Source: Sphingobium sp.
GTDB taxonomy: Bacteria; Pseudomonadota; Alphaproteobacteria; Sphingomonadales; Sphingomonadaceae
Length of the DNA stretch: 64,000 nt
NCBI RefSeq assembly: GCF_003248505.1
Contig: NZ_QFOA01000005.1
Location: forward strand, 62,001 to 126,000
Direction of reading: 5' to 3'
Shown here: positions 24,769-33,970 of the stretch, one piece after another
Position numbering within the stretch: the stretch's first letter is position 1
How the letters are laid out: the number at the start of each line of letters is the position of its first letter
Made by a program: the position numbers and the translations under genes
Notes under the pieces: model-generated
The model's input: only the letters and a program-made list of their open reading frames with translations
What the model was told of the DNA's origin: nothing
The model's database searches: none

Positions 24769-26118
24769 TCAGGCTGCGTCCCGCCGTCCGGCTTCATGCG
24801 GTGCTCCGCGGGTCGGGATCGGCAGGCCGAGATGCGCGCGCAGCGTGTCGCCTTCATAATCGGTGCGGAACAGGCCGCGTGCCTGGAGGATGGGCACCAC
24901 TTCGGCGACGAAGCGGGTGAACTGCGCGGGATGGCCGAGATGGACGTTGAGCCCGTCGAGCGCCCGCCCTTCGAACCAGCGCTGAATTTCGTCGGCAACG
25001 CTGCGCGCCGATCCGACGAAAGGACTGCCGCGCCCGGCCCGCGCCTGTTCGACCGCCTGGCGCAGGGTCAGGCCCTTTGCCGCCGCATCCTGCGTGATCC
25101 GGCTCGCCTGCGTGAAGAAGCTGCTCCTCGCATGGTCGAGCGCCTTGACAGGGAAAGGCGCGTCGGGATCGTAGCGGCGAAAGTCGTGCCAGCCGAACGG
25201 GCGACCGAATTCGGCCAGCGCCTGATCGAAACTCTGGTCCTGTGCGCGGCAGGCGCGTTCGGTTGCCCTGGCGTCCTCGTCGGTGTCGCCGACATAGACG
25301 GTAAAACCGGGCAGGATTACGATGTCGTCGGGATCGCGGCCGAGCCGCGCGGCGCGCCCCTTGAGGTCGGCGTAGAAGGCCTGCCCCTGTTCGAATGTCG
25401 CGGCGTGGGTGAAGATCGCGTCGGCGACCGTCGCGCCAAGGTCGCGGCCCTGGTCGCTGTCGCCCGCCTGGAAGATCACCGGTTCCCCCTGCGGCGAACG
25501 CTGGATGTTGAGCGGGCCTGCCACCTGGAAGAATTCGCCGCGATGGTCGAGCCTGTGCAGCCGGTCGGGATCGAGGAACTGCCCGGTCGCCCGGTCGCGG
25601 ACCAGCGCACCATCCTCCCAGCTCGACCAAAGCCCGCGCGCCACGTTCAGAAATTCGGCCGCGCGCCGGTAGCGCGTATCATAGTCGAAATGGTCCGGCA
25701 GGCTGAAATTGCTTGCGGTGCCCGCGTCTCCGCTGGTGACGACATTCCACCCTGCCCGCCCCTTGCTGATGAGATCGAGCGAGGCGAGCCGCCGCGCGAG
25801 GTTGAACGGATCGTTGTACGATGTGGTGAAGGTGCCGACGAGGCCGATACGCTGCGTCGCGACGGCAAGCGCCGACAGGAGGGTGAGCGGTTCCAGCCGA
25901 TTGAGATAATGGGGCGGCGAATGGGGCGTGATAAACTGGCTGTCGACGATGAAGACGAGGTCGAACCTGGCCGCTTCGGCCTGGCGGACGATGTCGATCG
26001 TCCAGTCGATGTTGACGCTGGCGTCGAGCGGGATGTCGGGATCGAGCCAGCGATTGCTGTCGCCGGGACCGCCGACGCCGGTGGGCACGAGCCCGAGCTT
26101 GAGCTGCCGCTGGCGCAT
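24769..26118 (-). CDS. Flavin-dependent monooxygenase, NtaA/SnaA/DszA family
   Basis: About 449 residues of the luciferase-like (LLM) family, two-component FMNH2-dependent monooxygenases. Family features: SRGRAGWNVVTS-type motif (seen as KGRAGWNVVTSGDAGTASNF), PHYLNRLEPLTLLSALA, NIQRSPQGEPVIFQAGDSDQ and the C-terminal VVPILQARGLFRTDYEGDTL. The start is taken at 26118 because AAGGAG precedes it; a longer start overlaps the aldolase gene. Relatives oxidise sulfones, sulfonates, nitrilotriacetate or EDTA. In this array a C-S cleaving role is likely. About 44,000 bp of context contains no obvious dedicated flavin reductase. Confidence 0.85.
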   Translation of the reverse strand: MRQRQLKLGLVPTGVGGPGDSNRWLDPDIPLDASVNIDWTIDIVRQAEAARFDLVFIVDSQFITPHSPPHYLNRLEPLTLLSALAVATQRIGLVGTFTTSYNDPFNLARRLASLDLISKGRAGWNVVTSGDAGTASNFSLPDHFDYDTRYRRAAEFLNVARGLWSSWEDGALVRDRATGQFLDPDRLHRLDHRGEFFQVAGPLNIQRSPQGEPVIFQAGDSDQGRDLGATVADAIFTHAATFEQGQAFYADLKGRAARLGRDPDDIVILPGFTVYVGDTDEDARATERACRAQDQSFDQALAEFGRPFGWHDFRRYDPDAPFPVKALDHARSSFFTQASRITQDAAAKGLTLRQAVEQARAGRGSPFVGSARSVADEIQRWFEGRALDGLNVHLGHPAQFTRFVAEVVPILQARGLFRTDYEGDTLRAHLGLPIPTRGAPHEAGRRDAA

Positions 26119-26128
26119 GGTCGGCTCC

Positions 26129-26920
26129 TTATGCATCGAAGCCGGGGGAGTGGCGCTGCGCCTTGCGGAGCGCGGCCTCCCAGACGAGATCGTAATGCGA
26201 CCGTGCGCCCTCGACGGGCTTGCGTTCGCGGGCGATCTGACGACGCACTTCTTCCTGCGCGGCTTCGGGGGCGATCAGCACATGGTCTCTGCCGATCGAA
26301 AGGGTGCGCACCTGAGCCTTGCAGGCTTCCTCCAGATGATAGATGCCGCCGAACGCCTCGCCCGGGGTCTCGCCGAGCGCCAAGGTACCGTGATTGCGCA
26401 GCAGCATCACCTTGGTGTCGCCGAGGTCGGCGACGAGCCGGTCGCGTTCGTCGAGATTGAGCGCGACCCCTTCGTAATCATGATAGGACAGGCGCGGAAT
26501 GAGCGCGAGCGCCCGCTGGTTGAGCGGCAGCAGCCCTTCGGCATGCGCGGACACCGCCATCCCGTCCGCGCTATGGAAATGCGCGATGTAATGCGCATCC
26601 TCCCGCGCGCCGTGGATCGCGGAATGGATGACATAGCCCGCATAGTTGATGCCATATTGGCTCTCGCCGATCACATTGCCGTCGAGATCGACCTTGACGA
26701 GGCTGGACGCAGTGATCTCTTCGAAAGTGAGGCCGAAGGGGTTGATGAGGAAATGATGGTCCGGCCCCGGCACGCGCGCTGAAATGTGGGTGTAGATGAA
26801 ATCGTCCCACCCATGGATGGCGGACAGGCGGTAGAATGCGGCGAGATCGACGCGCACCTTCCATTCCGCCTCGCTGACGCTGGAGCGGCTGAAACGCGAA
26901 TCCTTCAGAACGGTGGCCAT
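26129..26920 (-). CDS. Class II aldolase/adducin family protein
   Basis: A 263-residue protein of the class II (zinc) aldolase/adducin fold. Seen: WDDFIYTHISARVPGPDHHF at the N-terminus, AHFHSADGMAVSA with the HxH zinc ligands, and VMLLRNHGTLALGETPGEAF with a third His. The family includes fuculose-phosphate aldolase, but many members such as this one have unknown substrates. It lies between an SsuA-like gene and a flavin monooxygenase on the same strand, which suggests it processes a carbon product of organosulfur cleavage. Confidence 0.85.
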   Translation of the reverse strand: MATVLKDSRFSRSSVSEAEWKVRVDLAAFYRLSAIHGWDDFIYTHISARVPGPDHHFLINPFGLTFEEITASSLVKVDLDGNVIGESQYGINYAGYVIHSAIHGAREDAHYIAHFHSADGMAVSAHAEGLLPLNQRALALIPRLSYHDYEGVALNLDERDRLVADLGDTKVMLLRNHGTLALGETPGEAFGGIYHLEEACKAQVRTLSIGRDHVLIAPEAAQEEVRRQIARERKPVEGARSHYDLVWEAALRKAQRHSPGFDA

Positions 26921-27003
26921 GGCGAAGCTCCTTTAGGGGAAGAGTGTAGAAAGGCAGCGCCGCGCCGCCCAATGAGAATGTCTGATGCAATGGCGAGAAG
27001 CGC

Positions 27004-27969
27004 TCATGCCGGGAAGATGCCGGGATCGACGATGGATGCGACATCGATGCGCGCGGGCAGTTCGCCATCGGCATAGAAGCGATCGACGACGCGCTGGAGC
27101 GGGACGATGACGGCGGCATCGGGTGCGACCAGCACGCCGCGCTGGCGACGGGCCATGACATCCGCCACGGCGCGCGCGACCTTCGTCTGGCGAACGAGGA
27201 TGTCGGCATAGGCGTCGGGATGCTTCGCCGACCAGATCGCAGCCTTTTGCAGCCGCCCCATCACGTCGCGCAAAGCCGCCCGTTTGCCAGGGTCGTCGAG
27301 CGCCGCCTGAGACGCGGCGATGAGCGCATAGGGGCTGTTGATCCCCTCCCCATCGCGGATCAGCCGCGCGCCCGCCAGTTCGGCGGCGATCTGGTAGGTG
27401 CCGAAGGTCGCCCACACGTCGATCCGCCCCGCGGCGAAGGCCGCCGCCGCGTCGTTGGGCAGCATAAAGCCGATCTCCACCGCCTTGCGATCGACGCGCG
27501 CTTCCTTGAGCGCTTCGATCAGCAGATAATGGGATATGCTGCCCCGCGCGCTGGAGACGATCACGCGGCGGCCCTTGAGGTCCGCGATCCGGCGCACGGG
27601 CGAGCCCTTGGGCACGACGATGCCGATGTCGCGCGTAGAAAACTGCGTGCCCGCGACGATCTTGAGCGGTGCCTTGGCCGCAGCCGCGAGCACGACCGGC
27701 AGGTCGCCTGCGGGCGCTGTATCGACCGCGCCTGCGTTCAACGCTTCCAGCAGGGGCGCGGCCCCGACGAAATTGGCCCATTCGATGTCGTAGGGCAGGT
27801 CCTTTAAGGCCCCGGCGCTTTCCGCCCGCGCCTGGAGGAGGTGGACCTGATCGCCGAGCACGAGCCTAGTCCGCCCCCCCTTGCCGCCCCCGCCACATCC
27901 GGCAAGGGCGAGCGCAGCTACGCTGCCGAGGAAAGTGCGTCGATCAGAATGCAAGAGCGATCCGCCCAT
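27004..27969 (-). CDS. SsuA-like sulfonate-binding lipoprotein (second copy)
   Basis: A 321-residue periplasmic binding protein of the SsuA/TauA/NMT1 type. The N-terminus has a twin-arginine motif (DRRTFLGSVAALALAGC) ending in a lipobox, so it is probably exported by Tat and anchored as a lipoprotein. Family motifs: EWANFVGAAPLLEALNAGAVD, GRRVIVSSARGSISHYLLIE, and RIDVWATFGTYQIAAEL. It overlaps the end of the TonB receptor gene by 26 bp; a TTG at about 27955 is an alternative start. There is no permease or ATPase next to it, so it may share the SsuBC pair encoded at 34578-36178. Confidence 0.87.
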   Translation of the reverse strand: MGGSLLHSDRRTFLGSVAALALAGCGGGGKGGRTRLVLGDQVHLLQARAESAGALKDLPYDIEWANFVGAAPLLEALNAGAVDTAPAGDLPVVLAAAAKAPLKIVAGTQFSTRDIGIVVPKGSPVRRIADLKGRRVIVSSARGSISHYLLIEALKEARVDRKAVEIGFMLPNDAAAAFAAGRIDVWATFGTYQIAAELAGARLIRDGEGINSPYALIAASQAALDDPGKRAALRDVMGRLQKAAIWSAKHPDAYADILVRQTKVARAVADVMARRQRGVLVAPDAAVIVPLQRVVDRFYADGELPARIDVASIVDPGIFPA

Positions 27970-30538
27970 AATAATAGCCGCCTGCCGGATTGAAGGGGGA
28001 CGGACCGTAATAGCCCTGCCCCGTCTGGGGATTGCCCGGCCCGTTGGTTTCGGGCCGCACGTCGAAGATGTTGGTCGCCCCCACCGAAAGGGTGGCGAAA
28101 TGCGTGACCTTGGCGCTGATGCTGGCGTCGGTGATGATCTTGGCGCCGAAGGACCGGTCGTCGCCCGCCGCCGTGCGCTGCGTATAGGTGCCGTACCGGG
28201 TCGCGGTCAGGCTGACGCCGACGATGCCCTTCGACCAGTTGACCGTGCTGACGAGTTTCGTGCGGGGCTGGATCACTTCCAGTTCGCCGATCTTGTCGCC
28301 GCCGAAAAAGGCCGATCCGGCTCCCAGCAGCGATGTGCCGTTGGCGGCGAACAGCTGCGAAGGGGTGTCGACCACATCGGTGACACTGGTTTTCGAATAG
28401 TTGAATGCCAGCGTGACGCCGATCTTGCCCAGATCGCCCAGCGAACGGCTATAGTCGGCGACGAGGTCGAAGCCCCTGGTTTCGGTATCGGCGGCGTTGA
28501 TGAAATATTCCGCCTGCTCGATATCGGAAAGGCCGTTGGCGGCGAGGATCGCGGAGATGCCGGGGCCGAACAGGCGACCGGTCCGCTCGATCCGGTTGCG
28601 GATACGGATATAATAGCCATCGAGCGTGACAGACAGCGCGGGCGCCGGAGTGAAGACGAGGCCGAGGCCCGCATTCCACGTCTTTTCCGCCTTGAGCGGC
28701 TTTGCGCCCAATAGTTGCCCGACCGTCGAATCCGCCGTCACGAGCTTGGCGACGGTGGGGCGCAATTCGGTCTGCCCGGTCGCTGCGTTGAAGAAGGACG
28801 AAGTGCGCCCGTCGGTCTGCGCATAGCCGATCTGGGTCAGCGAAGGGGCGCGGAAACCCGTGCCCACAGTGCCGCGGATCGCGAGCGTCGGCGTGAGTTC
28901 GTACCTGCTGTTGAGCTTGAGGCCGATGGGGCTGCCCGAACCGTCGCTATAATGTTCGGCACGCACCGCAGCCCCGATATACCAGGCATCGGTGGGATAG
29001 AGGCCAAGATCGACATAGCCGGCATAGACCCGGCGACCGATATCCGCTTCGTCCGCCGGGGACAGGACGATGGCACCTTGCACCACGGGCGAGGCGATCT
29101 GGCCCACATTCCAGTCATATTGCTGGTCGCCGGGACGGAAGGTGTAAGTTGCGGGCCGATAGGCGAGCGGGTCCCCGGCGAAGGTGCGGAAGCGGTCGAG
29201 CCGATATTCGCCGCCCACCGAAATCTCCAGCGGTTTGGCAAGGCCGATATCGACGCTCCGGTGCAGGTCGATATTGTGCGTCCACTGGCGGAATTCGAAA
29301 TTGGCAAGATCGGGCCATTGCGTCGGGCCGGTGGGGCCGAGCGAGGGGCGGATCGACAGCCTGGAATATTGGTGGCTGTAGTTGCGTCCGAAGGAGGACG
29401 ACAGGTCATAATCCCATCCGGCAAGCGTCCCGCGCAGGCCGCCGACGAACTGGAAATCCTTCTCGTCGATATTGTTGAGCGGGTAATAACCGTCCGGGAA
29501 CAGGGCCGTGAAATTGGCGGTGCTGTTGGGGCGCCGGAAATTGTTGCCGATCTGCGCGTCCCGCTCGCCATAAGTGCCGAAGCTGTAGAGCGTGACATTG
29601 TCGGTCACCGGGAGTTCGGCATTATAGGCGAGGTTGAACGCCTCGATCTGCGGATCGCCATTATGCGCGCCGTCGCGGTTCCATTGCGCATTGCGGGCAT
29701 TGGAGGCAGCCATATTCGCTTCCACCTGCGCTCGAGTGAGGCCGCTCGTCGCCACCACCCGATCGACGGTGCGACCGGCAGGCAGGCCGTAGATGTTGGT
29801 ATCGGTCGCAGGCAGGTTCCACCACGACCCGCCCCGCCTGCGGATATCGCCGCTCAGCGTCAGGAAACCGCCATCGTCGCCGATCCGCGTGCCATAGCGG
29901 ATCGTGCCTTTCCAGCTATCGGGATTGCCGTCCGCGTCGTAGAGCGTGCCATAGGTGAAATCGCCGCTCAGCCCCTCCTTCTTCGCCAGCTGGATATTGA
30001 TGACGCCCGCAATGGCGTCGGTGCCATATTGGGCGGCGGCGCTGTCCTTCAAAACTTCGATCCGGTCGATGGCGCTGGTGGGGATAAGGTCGATGTCCAC
30101 CGGGTTCGCGCCCGACGTGTCGGTGGGCGAATTGTTGAGAAACGCGCCGTTATGCCGCCGCTTTCCGTTGACCAGCACCAGCGTGTAGGCCGGTGCGAGG
30201 CCGCGATTGGAAACCGGGCGGCCGATGGAAAAGACACCGGCGTTGGTCGCGCCGAAATTGAGCGAGGGCAGCAGCTTCGTCAGCGCTTCGCCGAATTCCG
30301 CCGAGCCGGTCGCTTGGAGCTTTTCCGCGCCGATGACGTCGATCGGCGCGGGGCTTTCCGCCACGGTGCGGGGCGCGCCGCGCACGCCGGTTACGATGAT
30401 CGTGCCCGCGTCGGCGGCCCCTGCGTCCGCCGGTTGAGCGAGCGCAGCGACGGTCTGCGCTCCGGCGGGCGAGACAGCGATGGCGACAGCTGAAACGACT
30501 GTCGGTGCGAAAAAGGCTGATCGTCTGGTCATGGTCAT
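27944..30538 (-). CDS. TonB-dependent outer-membrane receptor in sulfur array
   Basis: An 864-residue outer-membrane receptor. It has a signal peptide ending near SPAGAQ, a TonB-box-like segment GTIIVTGVRGAPRT, and the plug domain (VPGIDVIG-type start, LVLVNGKRRHNGAFLNNSPT, RIEVLKDSAAAQYGTDAIAG). A beta-barrel of about 700 residues ends YYYGRIALAF, with a terminal aromatic. It is placed between two SsuA-like genes on the same strand, so it probably brings an organosulfur compound, perhaps a sulfate ester or sulfonate too large for porins, across the outer membrane. The leader has a hairpin over the ribosome binding site and a separate promoter-like region. Confidence 0.92.
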   Translation of the reverse strand: MTMTRRSAFFAPTVVSAVAIAVSPAGAQTVAALAQPADAGAADAGTIIVTGVRGAPRTVAESPAPIDVIGAEKLQATGSAEFGEALTKLLPSLNFGATNAGVFSIGRPVSNRGLAPAYTLVLVNGKRRHNGAFLNNSPTDTSGANPVDIDLIPTSAIDRIEVLKDSAAAQYGTDAIAGVINIQLAKKEGLSGDFTYGTLYDADGNPDSWKGTIRYGTRIGDDGGFLTLSGDIRRRGGSWWNLPATDTNIYGLPAGRTVDRVVATSGLTRAQVEANMAASNARNAQWNRDGAHNGDPQIEAFNLAYNAELPVTDNVTLYSFGTYGERDAQIGNNFRRPNSTANFTALFPDGYYPLNNIDEKDFQFVGGLRGTLAGWDYDLSSSFGRNYSHQYSRLSIRPSLGPTGPTQWPDLANFEFRQWTHNIDLHRSVDIGLAKPLEISVGGEYRLDRFRTFAGDPLAYRPATYTFRPGDQQYDWNVGQIASPVVQGAIVLSPADEADIGRRVYAGYVDLGLYPTDAWYIGAAVRAEHYSDGSGSPIGLKLNSRYELTPTLAIRGTVGTGFRAPSLTQIGYAQTDGRTSSFFNAATGQTELRPTVAKLVTADSTVGQLLGAKPLKAEKTWNAGLGLVFTPAPALSVTLDGYYIRIRNRIERTGRLFGPGISAILAANGLSDIEQAEYFINAADTETRGFDLVADYSRSLGDLGKIGVTLAFNYSKTSVTDVVDTPSQLFAANGTSLLGAGSAFFGGDKIGELEVIQPRTKLVSTVNWSKGIVGVSLTATRYGTYTQRTAAGDDRSFGAKIITDASISAKVTHFATLSVGATNIFDVRPETNGPGNPQTGQGYYGPSPFNPAGGYYYGRIALAF

Positions 30539-30541
30539 GGT

Positions 30542-30560
30542 CCCCCAAATGTCAGGGGGG
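30542..30560 (-). promoter_or_regulatory. Hairpin that can mask the ribosome binding site of the TonB receptor
   Basis: On the minus strand a CCCCCC run is followed by TGACATTT and then GGGGGA just before the start ATG at 30538. The C and G runs can pair, covering the only Shine-Dalgarno-like sequence. This suggests translational control, but could be chance in GC-rich DNA. Confidence 0.35.
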
Positions 30561-30561
30561 C

Positions 30562-30590
30562 TTTATTTTCTATCGTTTTTGTTGATAAAT
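30562..30590 (-). promoter_or_regulatory. AT-rich inverted element upstream of the TonB receptor, shared with ssuC promoter
   Basis: Plus strand TTTATTTTCTATC (30562-30574), then a GATAAATAAA half (about 30584-30593) forms an imperfect inverted repeat. TTTATTCTCTACC (36215-36227) upstream of ssuC matches 11 of 13 bases, and TATTTATCTATCG upstream of 40571 is similar. It may be a shared operator or -10 region of sulfur-controlled promoters. Confidence 0.4.
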
Positions 30591-30619
30591 AAATTCGGCG
30601 CGAGATCGTTGATCTTCCC

Positions 30620-31591
30620 TCAATTGACAGCCGCGCCGCCGCCGAAGCTGGTGTCGAACGCGCCCGCCGCGTCGCGGGGATGCTTGACGAAGCCCGCTCT
30701 TTCGAACCGGCGGGTGATGTCGCGTTCGTGCGCGACCACGGTCTTGTCGATGGGACGGGACACGCGGTTATTGCGGTCGAAACTCGCGCGGGCGATGTCG
30801 AGCGGCAGGCCCGTTTCCTTCGCCAGCACCTGCGCGAACGCGTCGGGATGGGCGCGCGCCCAAGCGACGGCCCGCGCTTCGCGTTTCAGGAAATCGGCGA
30901 GCAGGGCGCGCTTGGGACCGATCGAGTCGGCATAGGCGATGTCGATATAGAGCGGCAGGCCGTAATCCTTTGCGTCCACGACCGCCCGGGCGCCTTCCTT
31001 GACGGCGACGTTGGTGTAGGGCGTCCAGGTCGACCATGCGTCGATGGCGCCGCTGTCGAAGGCGGCCTTCGCGTCGCCGGGCGGAAGGAAAGTGATACGT
31101 ACCTTGTCCGCCGGAATGCGGGCGCGTTCGAGCGCCTGCAACAGCAGATGATGGCCGATGGAGCCCCGCGTCGTGGCGACCGACCGTCCGACCAGATCCT
31201 GCGCGGTGCGGATGGGCGATCCGGTCTTCACCAGTACGGCGAGCGCTTCGGGCGCCTGGTTGACGGGAGCCTGCACCGCGATCGCCTTGACGGGGCTGCC
31301 GCTCTGCCAGGCGAAGATGAAGGGCGCGTCGGCGGCGAGGCCCAGGTCCGCCGCGCCGCCGCCGACCGCCTCCAGCAAAGGCTGAGCGGCGGGAAATTCG
31401 GACCATTCGACCTTGTAGGGCGCGCCTTCCAGAGCGCCCGAGGCCAGCATCATCGCCTTCACCTGCCCCTTCTGGTTGGCGACGCGCAGGACATGATCGT
31501 CGCCGCGCGAAAAGGTCGCGGCGGCAAGGCCAAGGCCCGCCACCGCGACAAGAGCCGTCGACAGGAGGACGACAGACTTCTTTTTCGCCAT
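30620..31591 (-). CDS. ssuA: Aliphatic sulfonate ABC transporter substrate-binding protein
   Basis: A 323-residue periplasmic binding protein, first SsuA-like copy and the one directly linked to ssuD and ssuBC. An N-terminal uncleaved or Sec signal (KKKSVVLLSTALVAVAGLGL) precedes the NMT1/SsuA domain: LRVANQKGQVKAMMLASG, KVEWSEFPAAQPLLEAVGGG, GRSVATTRGSIGHHLLLQAL and GAIDAWSTWTPYTN. It binds a sulfonate in the periplasm and hands it to the SsuBC importer. It is separated from ssuD by only 3 bp. The gene symbol follows family and context; substrate specificity is not shown. Confidence 0.9.
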   Translation of the reverse strand: MAKKKSVVLLSTALVAVAGLGLAAATFSRGDDHVLRVANQKGQVKAMMLASGALEGAPYKVEWSEFPAAQPLLEAVGGGAADLGLAADAPFIFAWQSGSPVKAIAVQAPVNQAPEALAVLVKTGSPIRTAQDLVGRSVATTRGSIGHHLLLQALERARIPADKVRITFLPPGDAKAAFDSGAIDAWSTWTPYTNVAVKEGARAVVDAKDYGLPLYIDIAYADSIGPKRALLADFLKREARAVAWARAHPDAFAQVLAKETGLPLDIARASFDRNNRVSRPIDKTVVAHERDITRRFERAGFVKHPRDAAGAFDTSFGGGAAVN

Positions 31592-31594
31592 CGA

Positions 31595-32683
31595 TCAGCC
31601 TGCCAGCGCCAGGCGACCCGCGTCGCGCTCGGCCACTTTGGCGCGGACGAGCGGCAGCAGTTCGCGGCCATAGAGGACCGAATCGCCCAGCGGATCGAAA
31701 CCGCGGATCAGGAAATGATCGATGCCGATGTCATAATAATCGAGCATCGCGTCCGCGACCTGTTCGGGCGTGCCGACAAGGCCGGTGCTGTTGCCCTGCG
31801 CGCCGGTGAGCGCGGCGACGCCTGTCCACAGCCGCTTGTCCTGACGGTTGGCGCTGGCGGTTTCGAGCAGGCGGAGCGATCCTGCATTAGGCGGGCGATG
31901 GCCGCTGAGCGGCAGGCCAGCCGCAACCCGGTTTTCGCGCACCTGTTCCTCGATCTCGGCTGCGCGCCGCCATGCCGCTTCCTCGGTGTCGGCGATGACC
32001 GGGCGCAGCGAGAGCGAGAAACCGGGATTGCGGCCGAAGCGCGCGGCGGATCGGCGTACGGCGCGCACCGTGTCCTGCACGGCGGCGAGCGTTTCGCCCC
32101 AGAGCGCGTAGACATCGGCATGGCGGCCCGCCACTTCGATCGCCTCGTCCGACGATCCGCCGAAGAAGACGGGCAGATTGTCCGGCTTGATCGCGCTGAA
32201 CGCCTGGCGGATGTCGTAATAGCGGCCCTGATGATCGAACGGATGGGATGCCGTCCATTCCTGCCGCAGCACGGTCAGATATTCGTCGGTCCGCGCGTAG
32301 CGTTCCGCCTTCACGGTCCGCGTGTCACCGTCGCGCGCCATTTCCTCGTCCGCGCCGCCGGTGATGATATGAACGGCGACGCGCCCGCCCGATAGTTGGT
32401 CGAGCGTGGCAAGCTGCCGCGCGGCGACCGTGGGCTGAGTGAAGCCGGGACGGTGCGCCACGAGGAAGCCGAGCCGGGTGGTGCGGGCGGCGGCATGGGC
32501 AGCGACGATCTGGCTTTCGGGGCTGTTGGAGCCGAAGGGGATGAGGACGCGGTCGAAGCCTCCCTCCTCCTGCGCCTTTGCCGCTGCGTCCACATAGTCG
32601 ATGTCGAGCGCGCGGCTGCGCACCGCCGCCTGCGTTTCGGACCCGTTGTTGAAGCCGATATAGCCGATGAACCTGACGCTCAT
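31595..32683 (-). CDS. ssuD: FMNH2-dependent alkanesulfonate monooxygenase
   Basis: A 362-residue LLM-family enzyme that cleaves the C-S bond of alkanesulfonates using reduced FMN and oxygen, giving an aldehyde and sulfite. Features of SsuD and close relatives: IGYIGFNNGSETQ at the start, GFDRVLIPFGSNSPESQIVA, LATLDQLSGGRVAVHIITGG and GHADVYALWGE-type region (RHADVYALWGETL), with the C-terminal GIDHFLIRGFDPLGDSV. It is a little shorter than E. coli SsuD (about 380). It needs a flavin reductase (SsuE), and none is encoded beside it. Confidence 0.9.
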   Translation of the reverse strand: MSVRFIGYIGFNNGSETQAAVRSRALDIDYVDAAAKAQEEGGFDRVLIPFGSNSPESQIVAAHAAARTTRLGFLVAHRPGFTQPTVAARQLATLDQLSGGRVAVHIITGGADEEMARDGDTRTVKAERYARTDEYLTVLRQEWTASHPFDHQGRYYDIRQAFSAIKPDNLPVFFGGSSDEAIEVAGRHADVYALWGETLAAVQDTVRAVRRSAARFGRNPGFSLSLRPVIADTEEAAWRRAAEIEEQVRENRVAAGLPLSGHRPPNAGSLRLLETASANRQDKRLWTGVAALTGAQGNSTGLVGTPEQVADAMLDYYDIGIDHFLIRGFDPLGDSVLYGRELLPLVRAKVAERDAGRLALAG

Positions 32684-32707
32684 GACGCGTCCTCCCTTGC
32701 TAGAAGA

Positions 32708-33970
32708 TCAGATGACGAAGAAGCCGTGGGTGCCGTCGCGCTCCAACTGCGCGACAAGGCCATATTCCCAGTCGAGATAGGCCTGCATCGCGGCGGCCTT
32801 GTTATCGGTGCCTTCATAGGGGCGCTTGTAGCGGCCCTCCGGGCCACGGGGCGGCGGGGCGCCGTCCGACCCGCGCTCCAGCGCGACCGCCGACCAGTCG
32901 ACGTCGAGCACATGGACGTCCCATCCCAGCTGTGCGAGCCAGGATGCGGTCATGTCGGCGCGCACGCCGGTGGGATCGGTCACGACGATGCGTGCGCCGC
33001 GCACCGGGGCGTTATGGTCGGTTTCCTGCACCAGCTGGCCGCCCTGCGCATTGCGAAAGCCCGGGAGATGGCCGCTTTCATATTCGCGCGGCTGGCGCAC
33101 GTCATAGAGGTAGAGCGTGCGTGCGGTGTCCGCCCTGAGCGCCTCCAGCTCATCCCAGCCGATGCGTTTCACGCCTGCGCGATAGGCGACGTCGCGGGCG
33201 TGGATGCGCGCTTCCTGCGTTGCGGCGGCGTCCACCTCCGGCGCGGCGCGGGTCTGGCCGGTTTCAAGCTCCTGCCCCGCCAGCGTCCAGCCGATGGTGC
33301 CGTTGCGAAGGGCATAGACCCTGTTGGGGACGCCTGCGTTCACCAACGACTGCGCACCGATGATCGACCGGGTGCGGCCTGCGCAGTTGACGATGATCGT
33401 GGTGTCGGGATCCGGCGCGACGGTGCGCGCGTGCAACGCAAGCTCCGCGCCCGGCACGCTGGTGCCGGTGGGGATGCTCATCGTATGATATTCGTCGTAA
33501 CGGCGGGCGTCGAGAATGCGAATGTCGGCCTTTTCGCGGATCAGCGCCTGCACTTCCTCGGCGGGAAGGCTGGGGGTGTGGCGGCGATGTTCGACCAGTT
33601 CGCCGAACGCCTTGCTGTAACTGTTCACGTCCTCGAACAGTTCGTATCCCGCGCCGCGCCAGCCCGAAAGGCCGCCCTCCAATTCCCGCACGTCGGTGTA
33701 GCCCAGCGCCTCCAGCCGGACGGCGGCCTTGCGCGCGAGCCCTTCGCCATCGTCGTAGACGACAATGGGCGTGGCAAGCCGCGGGATGCGCCAGCGCGCT
33801 TCCTCGTCGATGCGGCGCAGCGGGATCTGTGCGGCAAAGAGCGGGTGCCCCTGGGCGAACTCATGCTCCTCCCGCACGTCGATAAGCGCGATTTCGCTGC
33901 CGATCAGCAGCGCGCGGCGGATGTCCTGCGGGGTCGATAGCTGGATACGGGAAAGCGTGTCGGTGGTCAT
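32708..33970 (-). CDS. Triple-rhodanese-domain sulfurtransferase
   Basis: A 420-residue protein from the ATG at 33970; the open frame upstream is not coding. Three rhodanese-like domains lie at about residues 10-115 (LIDVREEHEFAQGHP), 135-235 (ILDARRYDEYHTMSI) and 265-350 (LYDVRQPREYESGHLPG). Only the middle domain has a catalytic loop Cys, Cys196 in VNCAGRTRS. The first (VVYDDGEG) and third (VVTDPTGVR) lack it. Rhodaneses move sulfane sulfur between persulfides and acceptors such as sulfite or thiols. Its place between ssuD and a cysteine-dioxygenase-like gene suggests it handles sulfite or persulfide released in the pathway. Confidence 0.88.
   Translation of the reverse strand: MTTDTLSRIQLSTPQDIRRALLIGSEIALIDVREEHEFAQGHPLFAAQIPLRRIDEEARWRIPRLATPIVVYDDGEGLARKAAVRLEALGYTDVRELEGGLSGWRGAGYELFEDVNSYSKAFGELVEHRRHTPSLPAEEVQALIREKADIRILDARRYDEYHTMSIPTGTSVPGAELALHARTVAPDPDTTIIVNCAGRTRSIIGAQSLVNAGVPNRVYALRNGTIGWTLAGQELETGQTRAAPEVDAAATQEARIHARDVAYRAGVKRIGWDELEALRADTARTLYLYDVRQPREYESGHLPGFRNAQGGQLVQETDHNAPVRGARIVVTDPTGVRADMTASWLAQLGWDVHVLDVDWSAVALERGSDGAPPPRGPEGRYKRPYEGTDNKAAAMQAYLDWEYGLVAQLERDGTHGFFVI

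Noticed and set aside
28715..30493. 592-codon plus-strand frame antisense to the TonB receptor
   Set aside because: The receptor on the other strand has signal peptide, TonB box, plug and barrel features, while this frame has none.
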